Position numbers and translations under genes: made by a program. Shown here piece by piece: positions 15,785-23,775 of a stretch of DNA of 58,078 bases. The stretch is from Geitlerinema sp. BBD 1991-9. GTDB lineage: Bacteria > Cyanobacteriota > Cyanobacteriia > Cyanobacteriales > Geitlerinemataceae. Each line of letters opens with the position of its first letter. The first letter of the stretch is position 1. Below the pieces are notes generated by a model. That model did not search any database, was not told the origin of the DNA, and saw only the letters and a program-made list of their open reading frames with translations. The DNA is taken from the NCBI GenBank assembly GCA_001657325.1, contig LWRO01000031.1, positions 1 through 58,078 of the forward strand, in the 5' to 3' direction.

Positions 15785-16846
15785 TTAGCAAATCCGGGGT
15801 AATTGTTCGCCACTCAAGAGATCGATCGATCGCATCGAACCGATTTGACTCGTCATGGTGACCGGTGGCGTTCCCTTTTCCGTGACGACACCAATGCGTC
15901 GTGCCTGAGATCCCATCATTTCTAAGGCTCGATCCGCGTCTGACTCGGGAACAAAAGCCACGAAACGCCCCTCGTTCGCCAAATACAGCGGATCGAATCC
16001 CAAGATTTCACAGGCACCTTGCACGTCATCTCGCACGTCGATCTGCCGTTCTTCAATGTGAATTCCGACCTCTGCAGCGGTGGCAATTTCGTTCAAAGCG
16101 CTGGCTAAACCCCCTCGGGTGAGATCGCGCAGACAGTGAACCTCAATTCCCGCTTTGAGTAAGGCCAAAACGCTTTCAGAGAGAGGGGCTAAGTCGCTTT
16201 CAATGGCACTCTCGAACATTAAACCTTCGCGAACCGCCACAATTGCAATGCCGTGTCGTCCGATGTCGCCGTTGAGGAGAACGACATCTCCCGGACGAAC
16301 CCTTTGAGGCGAAATGTCTGCGTCGAACTCAAAAACCCCGACCCCCGCAGTATTGATAAAGATACCGTCTCCTTTCCCTCGATCGACAACTTTTGTATCG
16401 CCAGTTACAACCTTTACCCCCGCTCGATCGGCCGCCTGACGCATCGACTGGACGACCTGCCAAAGCACCGACATCGGCAACCCTTCCTCTAAGATGAAAC
16501 CGGCCGTCAAATAGAGGGGTCTCGCCCCTGCCATTGCTAAATCGTTCGCGGTGCCGTAGACCGCCATCGCACCAATATCTCCACCTGGAAAAAAGAGGGG
16601 GTGTACGACATACGAATCGGTGGTTAAGGCAATTCGATTTCGATCGACTTTGGCAGCGCCATCGATCTTCAGCTCGAGCGTTGCCGCATCGTGCAGCACC
16701 GCATCCGGCGATCCGAAGGCGGGTAGAAAAACCTGATGGATGAGTTGCTGCATGAGTTTGCCCCCCCCACCGTGTGCCAAAAGGACGTGCGGGTACTGCT
16801 GGATCGGCAGTGGGCAGGACAAGTTCGTACTATCGAATTGATTCAC
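15785..16846 (-). CDS. hypE: Hydrogenase maturation protein HypE
   Basis: This 353-residue protein belongs to the PurM/ThiL-like superfamily. HypE takes a carbamoyl group from HypF on its C-terminal cysteine and dehydrates it with ATP to a thiocyanate, the source of the cyanide ligands of the [NiFe] site. The essential end is present: LPRIC with the terminal cysteine. The N-terminal [15 protein letters not shown] and [20 protein letters not shown] match the ATP-binding domain, and [22 protein letters not shown] follows. The start is a GTG at 16846; the family-typical length supports it. It is divergent from hoxE. No other hyp gene and no hoxW is in the window. Confidence 0.95.
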   Translation of the reverse strand: MNQFDSTNLSCPLPIQQYPHVLLAHGGGGKLMQQLIHQVFLPAFGSPDAVLHDAATLELKIDGAAKVDRNRIALTTDSYVVHPLFFPGGDIGAMAVYGTANDLAMAGARPLYLTAGFILEEGLPMSVLWQVVQSMRQAADRAGVKVVTGDTKVVDRGKGDGIFINTAGVGVFEFDADISPQRVRPGDVVLLNGDIGRHGIAIVAVREGLMFESAIESDLAPLSESVLALLKAGIEVHCLRDLTRGGLASALNEIATAAEVGIHIEERQIDVRDDVQGACEILGFDPLYLANEGRFVAFVPESDADRALEMMGSQARRIGVVTEKGTPPVTMTSQIGSMRSIDLLSGEQLPRIC

Positions 16847-17001
16847 AATTTTTAATTAACTTATCCAAACTTCTTTATATTATCTTAACAAATATCTCAA
16901 CCCCAAAATTCTGTCATAATTTCTGTAAACGGAGTTGATTTTGTTGGATTTAATTATCACAATGGAGCTAATATGAATTCAATCGATCGAAGCGCAAAAA
17001 A

Positions 17002-17052
17002 CAACAGCAATATTACTTTAGCTGCTTAATGCTTTTTTAAACATTGCTGTTG
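17002..17052 (+). promoter_or_regulatory. Inverted repeat in the hoxE leader
   Basis: CAACAGCAAT (17002-17011) and ATTGCTGTTG (17043-17052) are exact reverse complements separated by 31 bases, about 130 bp before the hoxE ATG. The position suits a leader hairpin or an operator for a hox regulator (LexA and AbrB-type proteins control hox in other cyanobacteria). No promoter with good -35 and -10 spacing stood out in 16,847-17,178. Confidence 0.35.
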
Positions 17053-17178
17053 CAACGGCATCAATTTTTCGATTGAATTTTTAGTCTCAAATTTTTCGAT
17101 CGATCGAACTTGCCTTTGTCCGAACGATTGAGTCGATCTCGTCGTCGATCGGAACCACAAGCAACAGGAACTGAACCT

Positions 17179-17730
17179 ATGACCCCTGTTACCACAGCGT
17201 CCCCAGTCGCCGGAAAAACCGCGTCCTCCAAAAAACAGCCCCCGGCGGACAAGCGTTTCAAAGTTCTCGACATCACGATGAAGCGCAACCAGTATCGACA
17301 AGACGCGCTCATCGAAATTCTCCACAAAGCCCAAGAAGCCTTTGGTTATCTCGAAGAAGACGTACTCGCATACATCGCCCACCAGCTCAAACTTCCCCTC
17401 AGTCGCGTCTACGGCGTTGCCACCTTCTACCACCTGTTTTCGCTCAAACCCAGCGGCGCGCACACCTGCGTCGTTTGTCTGGGAACCGCCTGTTACGTCA
17501 AAGGTGGTGGTGACGTCCTCAAAGCCCTCGAAGCCAAAGCGGGCGTTGCTGCTGGCGAGACAACCCCTGACGGCCAAGTTTCCCTCGTCACCGTGCGCTG
17601 CATCGGTGCGTGCGGAATCGCCCCAGCCGTGATTTACGACGGTAAAGTGTCCGGCCAGCAATCCCCTGAAGACGCTTGCGCTCGCGTAGCCGAATGGCAA
17701 ATCGACGTTACAGCGAGCAGTGAGCAGTGA
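17179..17730 (+). CDS. hoxE: Bidirectional hydrogenase subunit HoxE
   Basis: From ATG 17179 (preceded by AGGA) the protein has 183 residues; a frame open from TTG 17110 is rejected. HoxE is a NuoE-like [2Fe-2S] protein of the diaphorase part of the NAD(P)-linked [NiFe] hydrogenase. The cluster ligands are visible as C100-x4-C105 (VCLGTAC) and C141-x3-C145 (RCIGAC) in a thioredoxin-like fold. FGYLEEDVLAYIA and YGVATFYHLF are typical NuoE segments. The last residues (SSEQ) and the stop are encoded by the heptamer repeat that fills the gap to hoxF. It is the first gene of the hox run. Confidence 0.95.
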   Translation: MTPVTTASPVAGKTASSKKQPPADKRFKVLDITMKRNQYRQDALIEILHKAQEAFGYLEEDVLAYIAHQLKLPLSRVYGVATFYHLFSLKPSGAHTCVVCLGTACYVKGGGDVLKALEAKAGVAAGETTPDGQVSLVTVRCIGACGIAPAVIYDGKVSGQQSPEDACARVAEWQIDVTASSEQ

Positions 17731-17743
17731 GCAGTGAAGACAG
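17712..17743 (+). repeat. Heptamer repeat overlapping the hoxE stop
   Basis: Tandem units of GAGCAGT/GAGCAGT/GAAGACA run through the hoxE stop codon (17728-17730). They are followed by two copies of GAAGACAGTTTTCAGT and two copies of TCCTCGTCCCCCTTGT, up to the hoxF Shine-Dalgarno. The 117-bp hoxE-hoxF gap is thus wholly repetitive. Confidence 0.7.
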
Positions 17744-17847
17744 TTTTCAGTCACCCGTCACCCATCACCCGTGAAGACAGTTTTCAGTGAGTCGGGTCTT
17801 CCTCGTCCCCCTTGTCTTCCTCGTCCCCCTTGTCCAAGGAGAATTGT

Positions 17848-19485
17848 ATGGATTGGAGCGAACTCCTCGAAATTGCAGAACAGGAGCGCAACGCCCAAAA
17901 AGCGATTCGCGTCCACTGCTGCACCTCTACAGGATGTCAAGCCAGTAACGCGGTAGAGGTGAAAAAGAGTCTCGAAGCTGCCGTTAAAGCCGCCGGACTC
18001 AACGCCGAAGTGAAAATTGTCGGAGTCGGTTGCTTGAGCCTGTGCGGTCAAGGGCCCCTGGTAGAAATTCCCGACAAAGGACTGCAATATCAAAAAGTCA
18101 CCCCCGACCAAGCCGAATCGATCGTCGAAGCCCTCAAAACCGAAGGGGAAGCCGACGCGCTCAAAGGCGATCCCAACGATCGCTTCTTCAGCCGTCAAGT
18201 CCGCATCGTCCAAGAAAACAGCGGCAAAATCGATCCCGAACGCATTGAAGAATACCTGATGGTCGATGGCTATCAAGGCCTGCATCACGCCATCTACGAA
18301 ATGACCCCCGACGAAGTGGTCAAAGAAATGACCAAATCCGGCTTGCGGGGTCGGGGCGGCGCGGGTTATCCCACGGGGTTGAAATGGGCGACGGTTGCCA
18401 AAATGCCCCAAGGCCAGAAATACGTCATCTGCAACGCCGATGAAGGCGATCCCGGTGCGTTCATGGATCGCAGTGTCCTCGAAAGCGATCCCCACCGGGT
18501 TCTCGAAGGCATGGCGATCGCGGGATATGCCGTCGGGGCAACCCAAGGCTACATCTACGTTCGTGCTGAATATCCCCTCGCCATTTCCCGCCTGCAAAAA
18601 GCCATCCAACAGGCGAAGCGGAAAGGCATCCTAGGGACGCAAATCTTCGGATCGCCCATTGCCTTCAGCGTTGAAATTCGCGTGGGGGCAGGTGCGTTCG
18701 TGTGTGGTGAAGAAACGGCCCTGATCGCCTCGGTCGAGGGCGGACGCGGTACTCCTCGACCTAGACCACCGTATCCGGCTGTCTCTGGCTTGAAGGGATG
18801 TCCGACCCTCATCAACAACGTGGAAACCCTCGCCAACATCCCGGCGATCCTCCGTAAAGGAGCAGATTGGTTCGCCGGTATCGGCACTGAGAAGAGCAAG
18901 GGTACGAAAATCTTCTCCGTCACGGGGAAAATCCGCAATACCGGACTCATCGAGGTTCCGATGGGTATTAGCTTGCGGGAAATCGTCGAAGATATGGGCG
19001 GTGGCGTACCCGGTGGCGGCCGCGTTAAAGCCGTACAAACCGGCGGACCCTCGGGCGGTTGTATCCCCAACCATCTCCTCGATACTCCCGTCGATTACGA
19101 CTCCCTCAACAAACTGGGATCGATTATGGGTTCGGGGGGTATGGTGGTCATGGACGATAGCACCAGTATGGTGCAAGTGGCGCAGTTTTACATGGAGTTT
19201 TGTCGTGGCGAAACCTGTGGTAAGTGCGTCCCCTGTCGGGCGGGAACCGTGCAGATGTACCAACTGCTCACCAAAATTCTCAACGAACAGGCTACCGCAG
19301 CAGATATCGAAAAACTCAAACATCTGTGCGGCATGGTAAAAGCAACGAGTCTGTGTGGGTTGGGACAAACCGCACCGAACCCGGTGATGAGTACCCTGCA
19401 ATACTTCGAGAACGAATATTTGGAGTTGTTACAGCCCGAATCCATTCGTCCGACTAACGGCAAAGTTCCCATTCAATCGCGATAG
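17848..19485 (+). CDS. hoxF: Bidirectional hydrogenase diaphorase subunit HoxF
   Basis: ATG 17848 is fixed by AAGGAG seven bases upstream; the product has 545 residues. HoxF binds FMN and NAD(P)H and passes electrons to the HoxEU iron-sulfur clusters. An N-terminal thioredoxin-like [2Fe-2S] domain carries C25-x4-C30 and C62-x3-C66. The glycine-rich NAD(H)/FMN motif is SGLRGRGGAGYPTGLKW (164-180), followed by CNADEGDPGAFMDR. The NuoF-type [4Fe-4S] motif is ETCGKCVPCR with a later cysteine in TSLCGLGQ. Length and order match cyanobacterial HoxF. The next ORF starts 20 bp downstream, so co-transcription is likely. Confidence 0.96.
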   Translation: MDWSELLEIAEQERNAQKAIRVHCCTSTGCQASNAVEVKKSLEAAVKAAGLNAEVKIVGVGCLSLCGQGPLVEIPDKGLQYQKVTPDQAESIVEALKTEGEADALKGDPNDRFFSRQVRIVQENSGKIDPERIEEYLMVDGYQGLHHAIYEMTPDEVVKEMTKSGLRGRGGAGYPTGLKWATVAKMPQGQKYVICNADEGDPGAFMDRSVLESDPHRVLEGMAIAGYAVGATQGYIYVRAEYPLAISRLQKAIQQAKRKGILGTQIFGSPIAFSVEIRVGAGAFVCGEETALIASVEGGRGTPRPRPPYPAVSGLKGCPTLINNVETLANIPAILRKGADWFAGIGTEKSKGTKIFSVTGKIRNTGLIEVPMGISLREIVEDMGGGVPGGGRVKAVQTGGPSGGCIPNHLLDTPVDYDSLNKLGSIMGSGGMVVMDDSTSMVQVAQFYMEFCRGETCGKCVPCRAGTVQMYQLLTKILNEQATAADIEKLKHLCGMVKATSLCGLGQTAPNPVMSTLQYFENEYLELLQPESIRPTNGKVPIQSR

Positions 19486-19505
19486 CGGAACGGAGTTCTT
19501 TCGTC

Positions 19506-19835
19506 ATGAGTGAGAGTCAGTCCTCGGTTCGCGTCATCGATCGCTGGCGGGTTCGTACCCACTGCGAAGCCGCGTTCGTACAAGCGTGGACGAACGCAAC
19601 AACACTCATCCGCGATACCGTTCCTGGTGCCCGTTGTAGTCTGCTCTTGCGCTGTCAGGTCGATTCCCAACTTTTTCTCTCGATCGCTCGGTGGGACAGC
19701 TTGGAAGATTGGGAGAATTTCTGGAAAGGCGATCCGCCGGATTCCGAGGCCTTCGCCACGATGCACGCAACGAGCCATCTCCTGTCACGGGAAGTGTTCT
19801 ATGAAATCGAGGACGACTCTACCGATCGAACCTAA
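19506..19835 (+). CDS. ABM-like (dimeric alpha-beta barrel) small protein in the hox operon
   Basis: This 109-residue protein begins VIDRWRVRTHCEAAFVQAW and continues GARCSLLLRCQVDSQLFLSIARWDSLEDWENFW. That pattern of strands with a closing WxSxExWxxFW helix is typical of antibiotic-biosynthesis-monooxygenase-like dimeric barrels. It sits between hoxF and hoxU, 20 bp after hoxF. Extra ORFs at this place are known in other cyanobacterial hox operons. No catalytic residue can be assigned; possible roles are a heme- or quinone-related side reaction or a structural one. It may be conserved only within some lineages. Confidence 0.7.
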   Translation: MSESQSSVRVIDRWRVRTHCEAAFVQAWTNATTLIRDTVPGARCSLLLRCQVDSQLFLSIARWDSLEDWENFWKGDPPDSEAFATMHATSHLLSREVFYEIEDDSTDRT

Positions 19836-19888
19836 ACGAATCGAGTGCTTGAAAAGACCGATTGCCCATTCGTCGTTACTCATTGGCT

Positions 19889-20605
19889 ATGTCAGTTGTC
19901 ACTCTTAAAATCAACAATATTGATGTCGCCGTCGAAGCGGGACAAACCGTTCTCGCCGCCGCGAAAGAAGCTGGAGTCCGGATTCCAACCCTCTGTCACC
20001 TAGAAGGGATTTCCGATATCGGGGCTTGTCGCTTGTGCTTGGTGGAAATCGAAGGCATTCCCAAACTGTTACCCGCCTGCGTGACGGAAGTTGCAGAGGG
20101 GATGGAAGTTCACACCCAAACTCCGCAACTGCAAGAGTATCGCCGCATGGTGGTGGAAATGCTCTTTGCAGAAGGAAACCACGTCTGTGCGGTGTGTGTG
20201 GCGAACGGAAACTGCGAACTACAGGACATGGCGATCGAAGTGGGTATGGATCATACCCGCTTCACCTACCGCTTTCCCCAACGAGATATCGATATTTCCC
20301 ACGACCAGTTCGGCATCGACCACAACCGCTGTATTCTCTGCACCCGTTGCGTCCGCGTTTGCGACGAAATCGAAGGCGCTCACGTGTGGGACGTGTCTGG
20401 ACGGGGTCCGGCGGCGAAAGTCGTCACGGGATTGAACCAACCCTGGGGCGAGGTCAATGCTTGCACGTCCTGCGGTAAATGCGTCGATGCTTGTCCGACG
20501 GGTGCGATCTTCCATAAAGGTACGACGACTTCTGAGAAAGAACGAGATCGCGAAAAACTGGAATTTTTGGCAATGGCACGGGAGGAACACCAATGGACAA
20601 GGTAA
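19889..20605 (+). CDS. hoxU: Bidirectional hydrogenase subunit HoxU
   Basis: ATG 19889 (MSVVTLKINN) gives 238 residues; the frame upstream starts with TTG and is rejected. HoxU is the NuoG-N-like electron-transfer subunit joining the diaphorase to the hydrogenase. A plant-type [2Fe-2S] site is at C36, C47, C50 and C64. The His/Cys3 [4Fe-4S] site lies at HVCAVCVANGNC, and two further [4Fe-4S] motifs are NRCILCTRCVRVC and CTSCGKCVDACP. All ligands are intact. The gene overlaps hoxY by 13 bp, indicating translational coupling. Confidence 0.96.
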   Translation: MSVVTLKINNIDVAVEAGQTVLAAAKEAGVRIPTLCHLEGISDIGACRLCLVEIEGIPKLLPACVTEVAEGMEVHTQTPQLQEYRRMVVEMLFAEGNHVCAVCVANGNCELQDMAIEVGMDHTRFTYRFPQRDIDISHDQFGIDHNRCILCTRCVRVCDEIEGAHVWDVSGRGPAAKVVTGLNQPWGEVNACTSCGKCVDACPTGAIFHKGTTTSEKERDREKLEFLAMAREEHQWTR

Positions 20606-21141
20606 AACTCGCGACAGTTTGGCTGGCTGGCTGTTCGGGCTGCCATATGTCGTTTCTGGATTTAGACGAATGGCTGTTTGAAGTGGCTAAATTTGCCGAT
20701 ATCGTATACAGCCCTGTCGGTTGCGATCTCAAAGAGTATCCTGAAGGTGTAGATGTGTGCCTCGTGGAAGGGGCAGTGGCTAACGAAGAAAACCTCGAGC
20801 TGCTCTACAAAGTCCGCGAACGCACTAAACTTCTCGTGTCCTTCGGCGATTGTGCGGTGACCGCCAACGTTCCCGCGATGCGAAATATGCTGGGCAGTAC
20901 CGAACCCGTTTTGAAACGGTGTTATTTGGAACTCGGCGACGAAACACCCCAGCTTCCCCACGAACCGGGGATCGTTCCTGAATTGCTCGATCGTGTCCGT
21001 CCCATTCACGAACTCGTAACGGTCGATTTATTTCTTCCCGGTTGTCCGCCCTCTGCACCTCGCATCCAAGCCGCGATCGAACCCTTGTTAAAAGGTGAAA
21101 GCCCAGTCATGGAAGGACGGGAAATGTTGAAATTCGGTTGA
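20593..21141 (+). CDS. hoxY: [NiFe] hydrogenase small subunit HoxY
   Basis: This 182-residue protein is the short small subunit typical of group 3d bidirectional hydrogenases, with only the proximal [4Fe-4S] cluster. Ligands are visible at AGCSGCHMSF (CxxC), SFGDCAVTANVP and LPGCPPSAPRI. There is no Tat signal, in line with a cytoplasmic enzyme. GGAGG at 20581-20585 serves as its ribosome-binding site within the end of hoxU. Confidence 0.96.
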   Translation: MDKVKLATVWLAGCSGCHMSFLDLDEWLFEVAKFADIVYSPVGCDLKEYPEGVDVCLVEGAVANEENLELLYKVRERTKLLVSFGDCAVTANVPAMRNMLGSTEPVLKRCYLELGDETPQLPHEPGIVPELLDRVRPIHELVTVDLFLPGCPPSAPRIQAAIEPLLKGESPVMEGREMLKFG

Positions 21142-21282
21142 GGAGGTGATGAGATGGGGAGATGAGGAGAGTCAACTGAAGACTGAGATCGCTCTTCACT
21201 TTTCACGCTTCACTGTAAGCATCCGGTCGTCTCCTCAAACGATCGATCGTAAGTCGTAAGTCGTAAGTCGTAAATCCAAACC
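21142..21282 (+). repeat. Repeat-filled hoxY-hoxH gap
   Basis: The 141-bp spacer starts with a purine-rich GAGGTGATGAGATGGGGAG stretch. It ends with three exact units of GTAAGTC and a fourth partial one (about 21,249-21,277), just before the hoxH ATG. Both are 7-base-period repeats of the kind found in other gaps of this window. No gene is seen. Confidence 0.65.
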
Positions 21283-22713
21283 ATGTCCAAGACTGTTGTT
21301 ATCGATCCCGTCACCCGCATTGAGGGTCACGCTAAAATTTCTCTATTTCTCAACGATGCCGGAGAAATAGACGACGCTCGTTTTCACGTGGTCGAATTTC
21401 GCGGATTTGAAAAATTCTGCGAAGGTCGTCCCATGTTTGAGATGGCAGGAATTACCGCTCGTATCTGCGGGATCTGTCCGGTCAGCCACTTGTTAGCTTC
21501 AGCCAAAACTGGGGATAAAATTCTCGCCGTCCAGGTTCCACCGGCGGGGGAAAAACTGCGGCGGTTGATGAATTTGGGACAAATTACTCAATCTCACGCG
21601 CTGAGTTTCTTTCACTTGAGTAGCCCTGATTTTTTACTCGGTTGGGACAGCGATCCGGCAACGCGAAACGTGTTTGGTTTGATGGCGGCCAATCCCGATT
21701 TAGCCAGAGCGGGAATTCGACTGCGTCAGTTCGGACAAACGATTATCGAGTTATTGGGGGCGAAGAAAATTCACGCCGCTTGGGCGGTTCCCGGAGGGGT
21801 TCGATCGCCCCTTTCTGAAGAGGGTCGTCGGTGGATTATCGATCGACTGCCCGAATCGCGCCAAACCGCAGAAACGGCTTTGGGATTGTTTAAAAATCTG
21901 ATCGATCGAGACCTGAAAGGCGAAGTCGATGTTTTCGGAAAATTCGATTCCCTCTTTATGAGTCTCGTGGCTCCCAATGGCAATTGGGAACACTACGGCG
22001 GACACATCCGATTTGTCGATAGCCAAGGAAACATCGTCGCCGACGGTTTGCGAGAAGAGGATTATCACGACTACATCGGTGAAGCGGTTGAAAACTGGTC
22101 TTATTTGAAATTCCCCTATTACAAACCGATGGGGTATCTCGACGGAATGTATCGCGTCGGGCCGTTGGCGCGGTTGAACGTGTGCGATCGAATGGGAACG
22201 CCGGATGCCGATCGAGAATTACAGGAATTCCGAGATCGAGCAGGCGGACGTTGTGCCACCTCTTCCTTTATGTACCACTACGCGCGACTGATCGAAATTT
22301 TGGCTTCGATCGAGCGCATCGAACAGTACATGGACGATCCCGATCTGCTCTCCCCTCGCTGTCGTGCCAAAGCTGAAATTAACGCACTCGAAGGGGTGGG
22401 CGTTAGTGAAGCCCCTCGCGGAACCCTCTTCCATCACTACCAGGTTGATGAAAACGGCTTAATTCAAAAAGTCAACCTCATCATCGCGACCGGACAAAAC
22501 AACCTGGCGATGAATCAAACCGTCAAGCAAATCGCCCAACATTACATCCATAGCAACGAAATTCCCGAAGGAATGCTCAACCGTGTCGAAGCGGGAATCC
22601 GCAACTTCGATCCTTGCTTGAGTTGTTCGACGCACGCCGTCGGACAAATGCCCCTTCACGTTCAGTTGATCGCACCGGATAAAACGGTGGTTGATGAAGT
22701 GTACCGCGAGTAG
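21283..22713 (+). CDS. hoxH: [NiFe] hydrogenase large subunit HoxH
   Basis: This 476-residue protein is the catalytic subunit. The four cysteines that bind the NiFe centre are at C62 and C65 ([12 protein letters not shown]) and C445 and C448 ([12 protein letters not shown]). The residues after H451 form a C-terminal extension of about 25 residues, which a HoxW-type endopeptidase removes during maturation; hoxW is not in the window. The enzyme interconverts H+ and H2 with NAD(P)H, ferredoxin or flavodoxin as partners in cyanobacteria. It ends 131 bp before the ferredoxin-like gene, on the same strand. Confidence 0.96.
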   Translation: MSKTVVIDPVTRIEGHAKISLFLNDAGEIDDARFHVVEFRGFEKFCEGRPMFEMAGITARICGICPVSHLLASAKTGDKILAVQVPPAGEKLRRLMNLGQITQSHALSFFHLSSPDFLLGWDSDPATRNVFGLMAANPDLARAGIRLRQFGQTIIELLGAKKIHAAWAVPGGVRSPLSEEGRRWIIDRLPESRQTAETALGLFKNLIDRDLKGEVDVFGKFDSLFMSLVAPNGNWEHYGGHIRFVDSQGNIVADGLREEDYHDYIGEAVENWSYLKFPYYKPMGYLDGMYRVGPLARLNVCDRMGTPDADRELQEFRDRAGGRCATSSFMYHYARLIEILASIERIEQYMDDPDLLSPRCRAKAEINALEGVGVSEAPRGTLFHHYQVDENGLIQKVNLIIATGQNNLAMNQTVKQIAQHYIHSNEIPEGMLNRVEAGIRNFDPCLSCSTHAVGQMPLHVQLIAPDKTVVDEVYRE

Positions 22714-22836
22714 GAGATGAGGTGATGGGGAGATGAGGTGATGAGGAGGTGGAGAGAAATCGTCAATCGCCCGATCTCCCCAATTGTCGATCGTCAATTG
22801 CCCAATCTCCCCAATCGTCAATCGTCAATCGGTTCA
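22714..22836 (+). repeat. Repeat-filled gap after hoxH
   Basis: A purine-rich run of GAGGTGATG/GGAGATGAG variants is followed by repeats of CAATCGT and of CCCAATCTCCCCAAT. The two halves are partly complementary (GGGGAGAT with ATCTCCCC), so the RNA could fold. Similar pairs lie in the gaps at 43,779 and 46,625. Confidence 0.6.
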
Positions 22837-22844
22837 ATCGCAAT

Positions 22845-23129
22845 ATGTCTAAAGAAAACCTCTACCTCTGCATGGGGTCGGCCTGCCACCAACTCGGTGT
22901 TTATGAAGTTTTGCCGAAGTTACAAGCGCTAATTCAGGAATACGATCTTGAAGACACCATTGAATTAAAGGGATCTTTTTGTCTGGAAACCTGTAGTTTT
23001 GGAATCGTTATGAAGTTTCAAGACCAACACTTCATCAACATTAACGCGCAAAATATTGAAGATAAATTCCTTCAGGAAATACTGCCCGTAATCCAGAAAA
23101 AAGACCTCGAAAAACAAGCTCAGTCTTAG
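22845..23129 (+). CDS. Thioredoxin-like [2Fe-2S] ferredoxin
   Basis: ATG 22845 (MSKENLYLCMGSAC) gives 94 residues; the longer frame from 22749 runs through repeats and is rejected. Cysteines C9-x4-C14 and C46-x3-C50 match the NuoE/HoxE-type thioredoxin-like [2Fe-2S] fold, here as a stand-alone domain. It follows hoxH and precedes a PAS protein (36 bp) and a SpoIIE phosphatase on the same strand. A stand-alone ferredoxin of this type beside PAS and SpoIIE genes is a known arrangement near [FeFe] hydrogenases. An electron-transfer or redox-sensing role for the hydrogenase is inferred. Confidence 0.8.
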   Translation: MSKENLYLCMGSACHQLGVYEVLPKLQALIQEYDLEDTIELKGSFCLETCSFGIVMKFQDQHFININAQNIEDKFLQEILPVIQKKDLEKQAQS

Positions 23130-23165
23130 GCTGTTATAAAAACAATTCTCAAAGCGTTATAAATT

Positions 23166-23684
23166 GTGAATCGAATGTTAGAACAGACCCGAAATCATAT
23201 TTGGCAGCTACTTTGGGAATACGATCCAAGTGGCTTAATTGCTGTTAACTCTAATCTGAATATTGAGCTTGTCAATCCTGCATTTTGCAAAATGTTTGGC
23301 GTTGATGAAAAAGAAATTGTTGGAAAGCCAGCTTCCAACATTCTAGGAGAAGTCAATCGATTTAAAAAAGTATCAGAAACCCAAAAAGCCATTCGAGGAT
23401 TAGAGCGCGAGTATCCAACCCGTAAACTCTACGTTAAGGAAGTTATTTTTCCAATTCCAGATGAAGATATTATCGCTTGTATTATGGTCGATATTTCCCA
23501 TGAATACGAACGCAAAAAAGAAATGCAAAATTTAAGAGCGGAGACCGTTTTGAAAGTTCGAGAAGTTGTAGATAACCAAATGAAAGTCGCACAAGAAATC
23601 GCAGGGCTACTCGGAGAAACTACCGCAGAGACAAAAGTGAGTTTACTTAAAATTATCGAAGCCGTCGAGCAAGAAATGGTATAA
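23166..23684 (+). CDS. PAS-domain protein without an output domain
   Basis: This 172-residue protein starts at GTG 23166 (an ATG lies 9 bp further). A PAS fold occupies about 15-115 (DPSGLIAVNSNLNIELVNPAFCKMFGVDEKEIVGKPASN, then VDISHEYERKKEMQ). It is followed by a helical tail of about 55 residues that ends IIEAVEQEMV. No kinase, GGDEF or HTH is attached, so the signal must pass by protein contact, most simply to the SpoIIE phosphatase 91 bp downstream. One cysteine (AFCKMF) lies inside the PAS core where a cofactor could bind; this is speculative. Confidence 0.8.
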   Translation: MNRMLEQTRNHIWQLLWEYDPSGLIAVNSNLNIELVNPAFCKMFGVDEKEIVGKPASNILGEVNRFKKVSETQKAIRGLEREYPTRKLYVKEVIFPIPDEDIIACIMVDISHEYERKKEMQNLRAETVLKVREVVDNQMKVAQEIAGLLGETTAETKVSLLKIIEAVEQEMV

Positions 23685-23775
23685 AGCTATTTCTTGAAGA
23701 TCCCTATAATCGCAAGCAAAAATCAAGCACAAGAAATATCGAACGTCATCCATTAACGATTAGCAACTTCAAGAG

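Noticed and set aside
17026-18609. Long minus-strand frames under hoxE and hoxF
   Set aside because: They mirror strongly supported hydrogenase genes and show repetitive Phe/Gly/Asp-rich sequence typical of antisense shadows.
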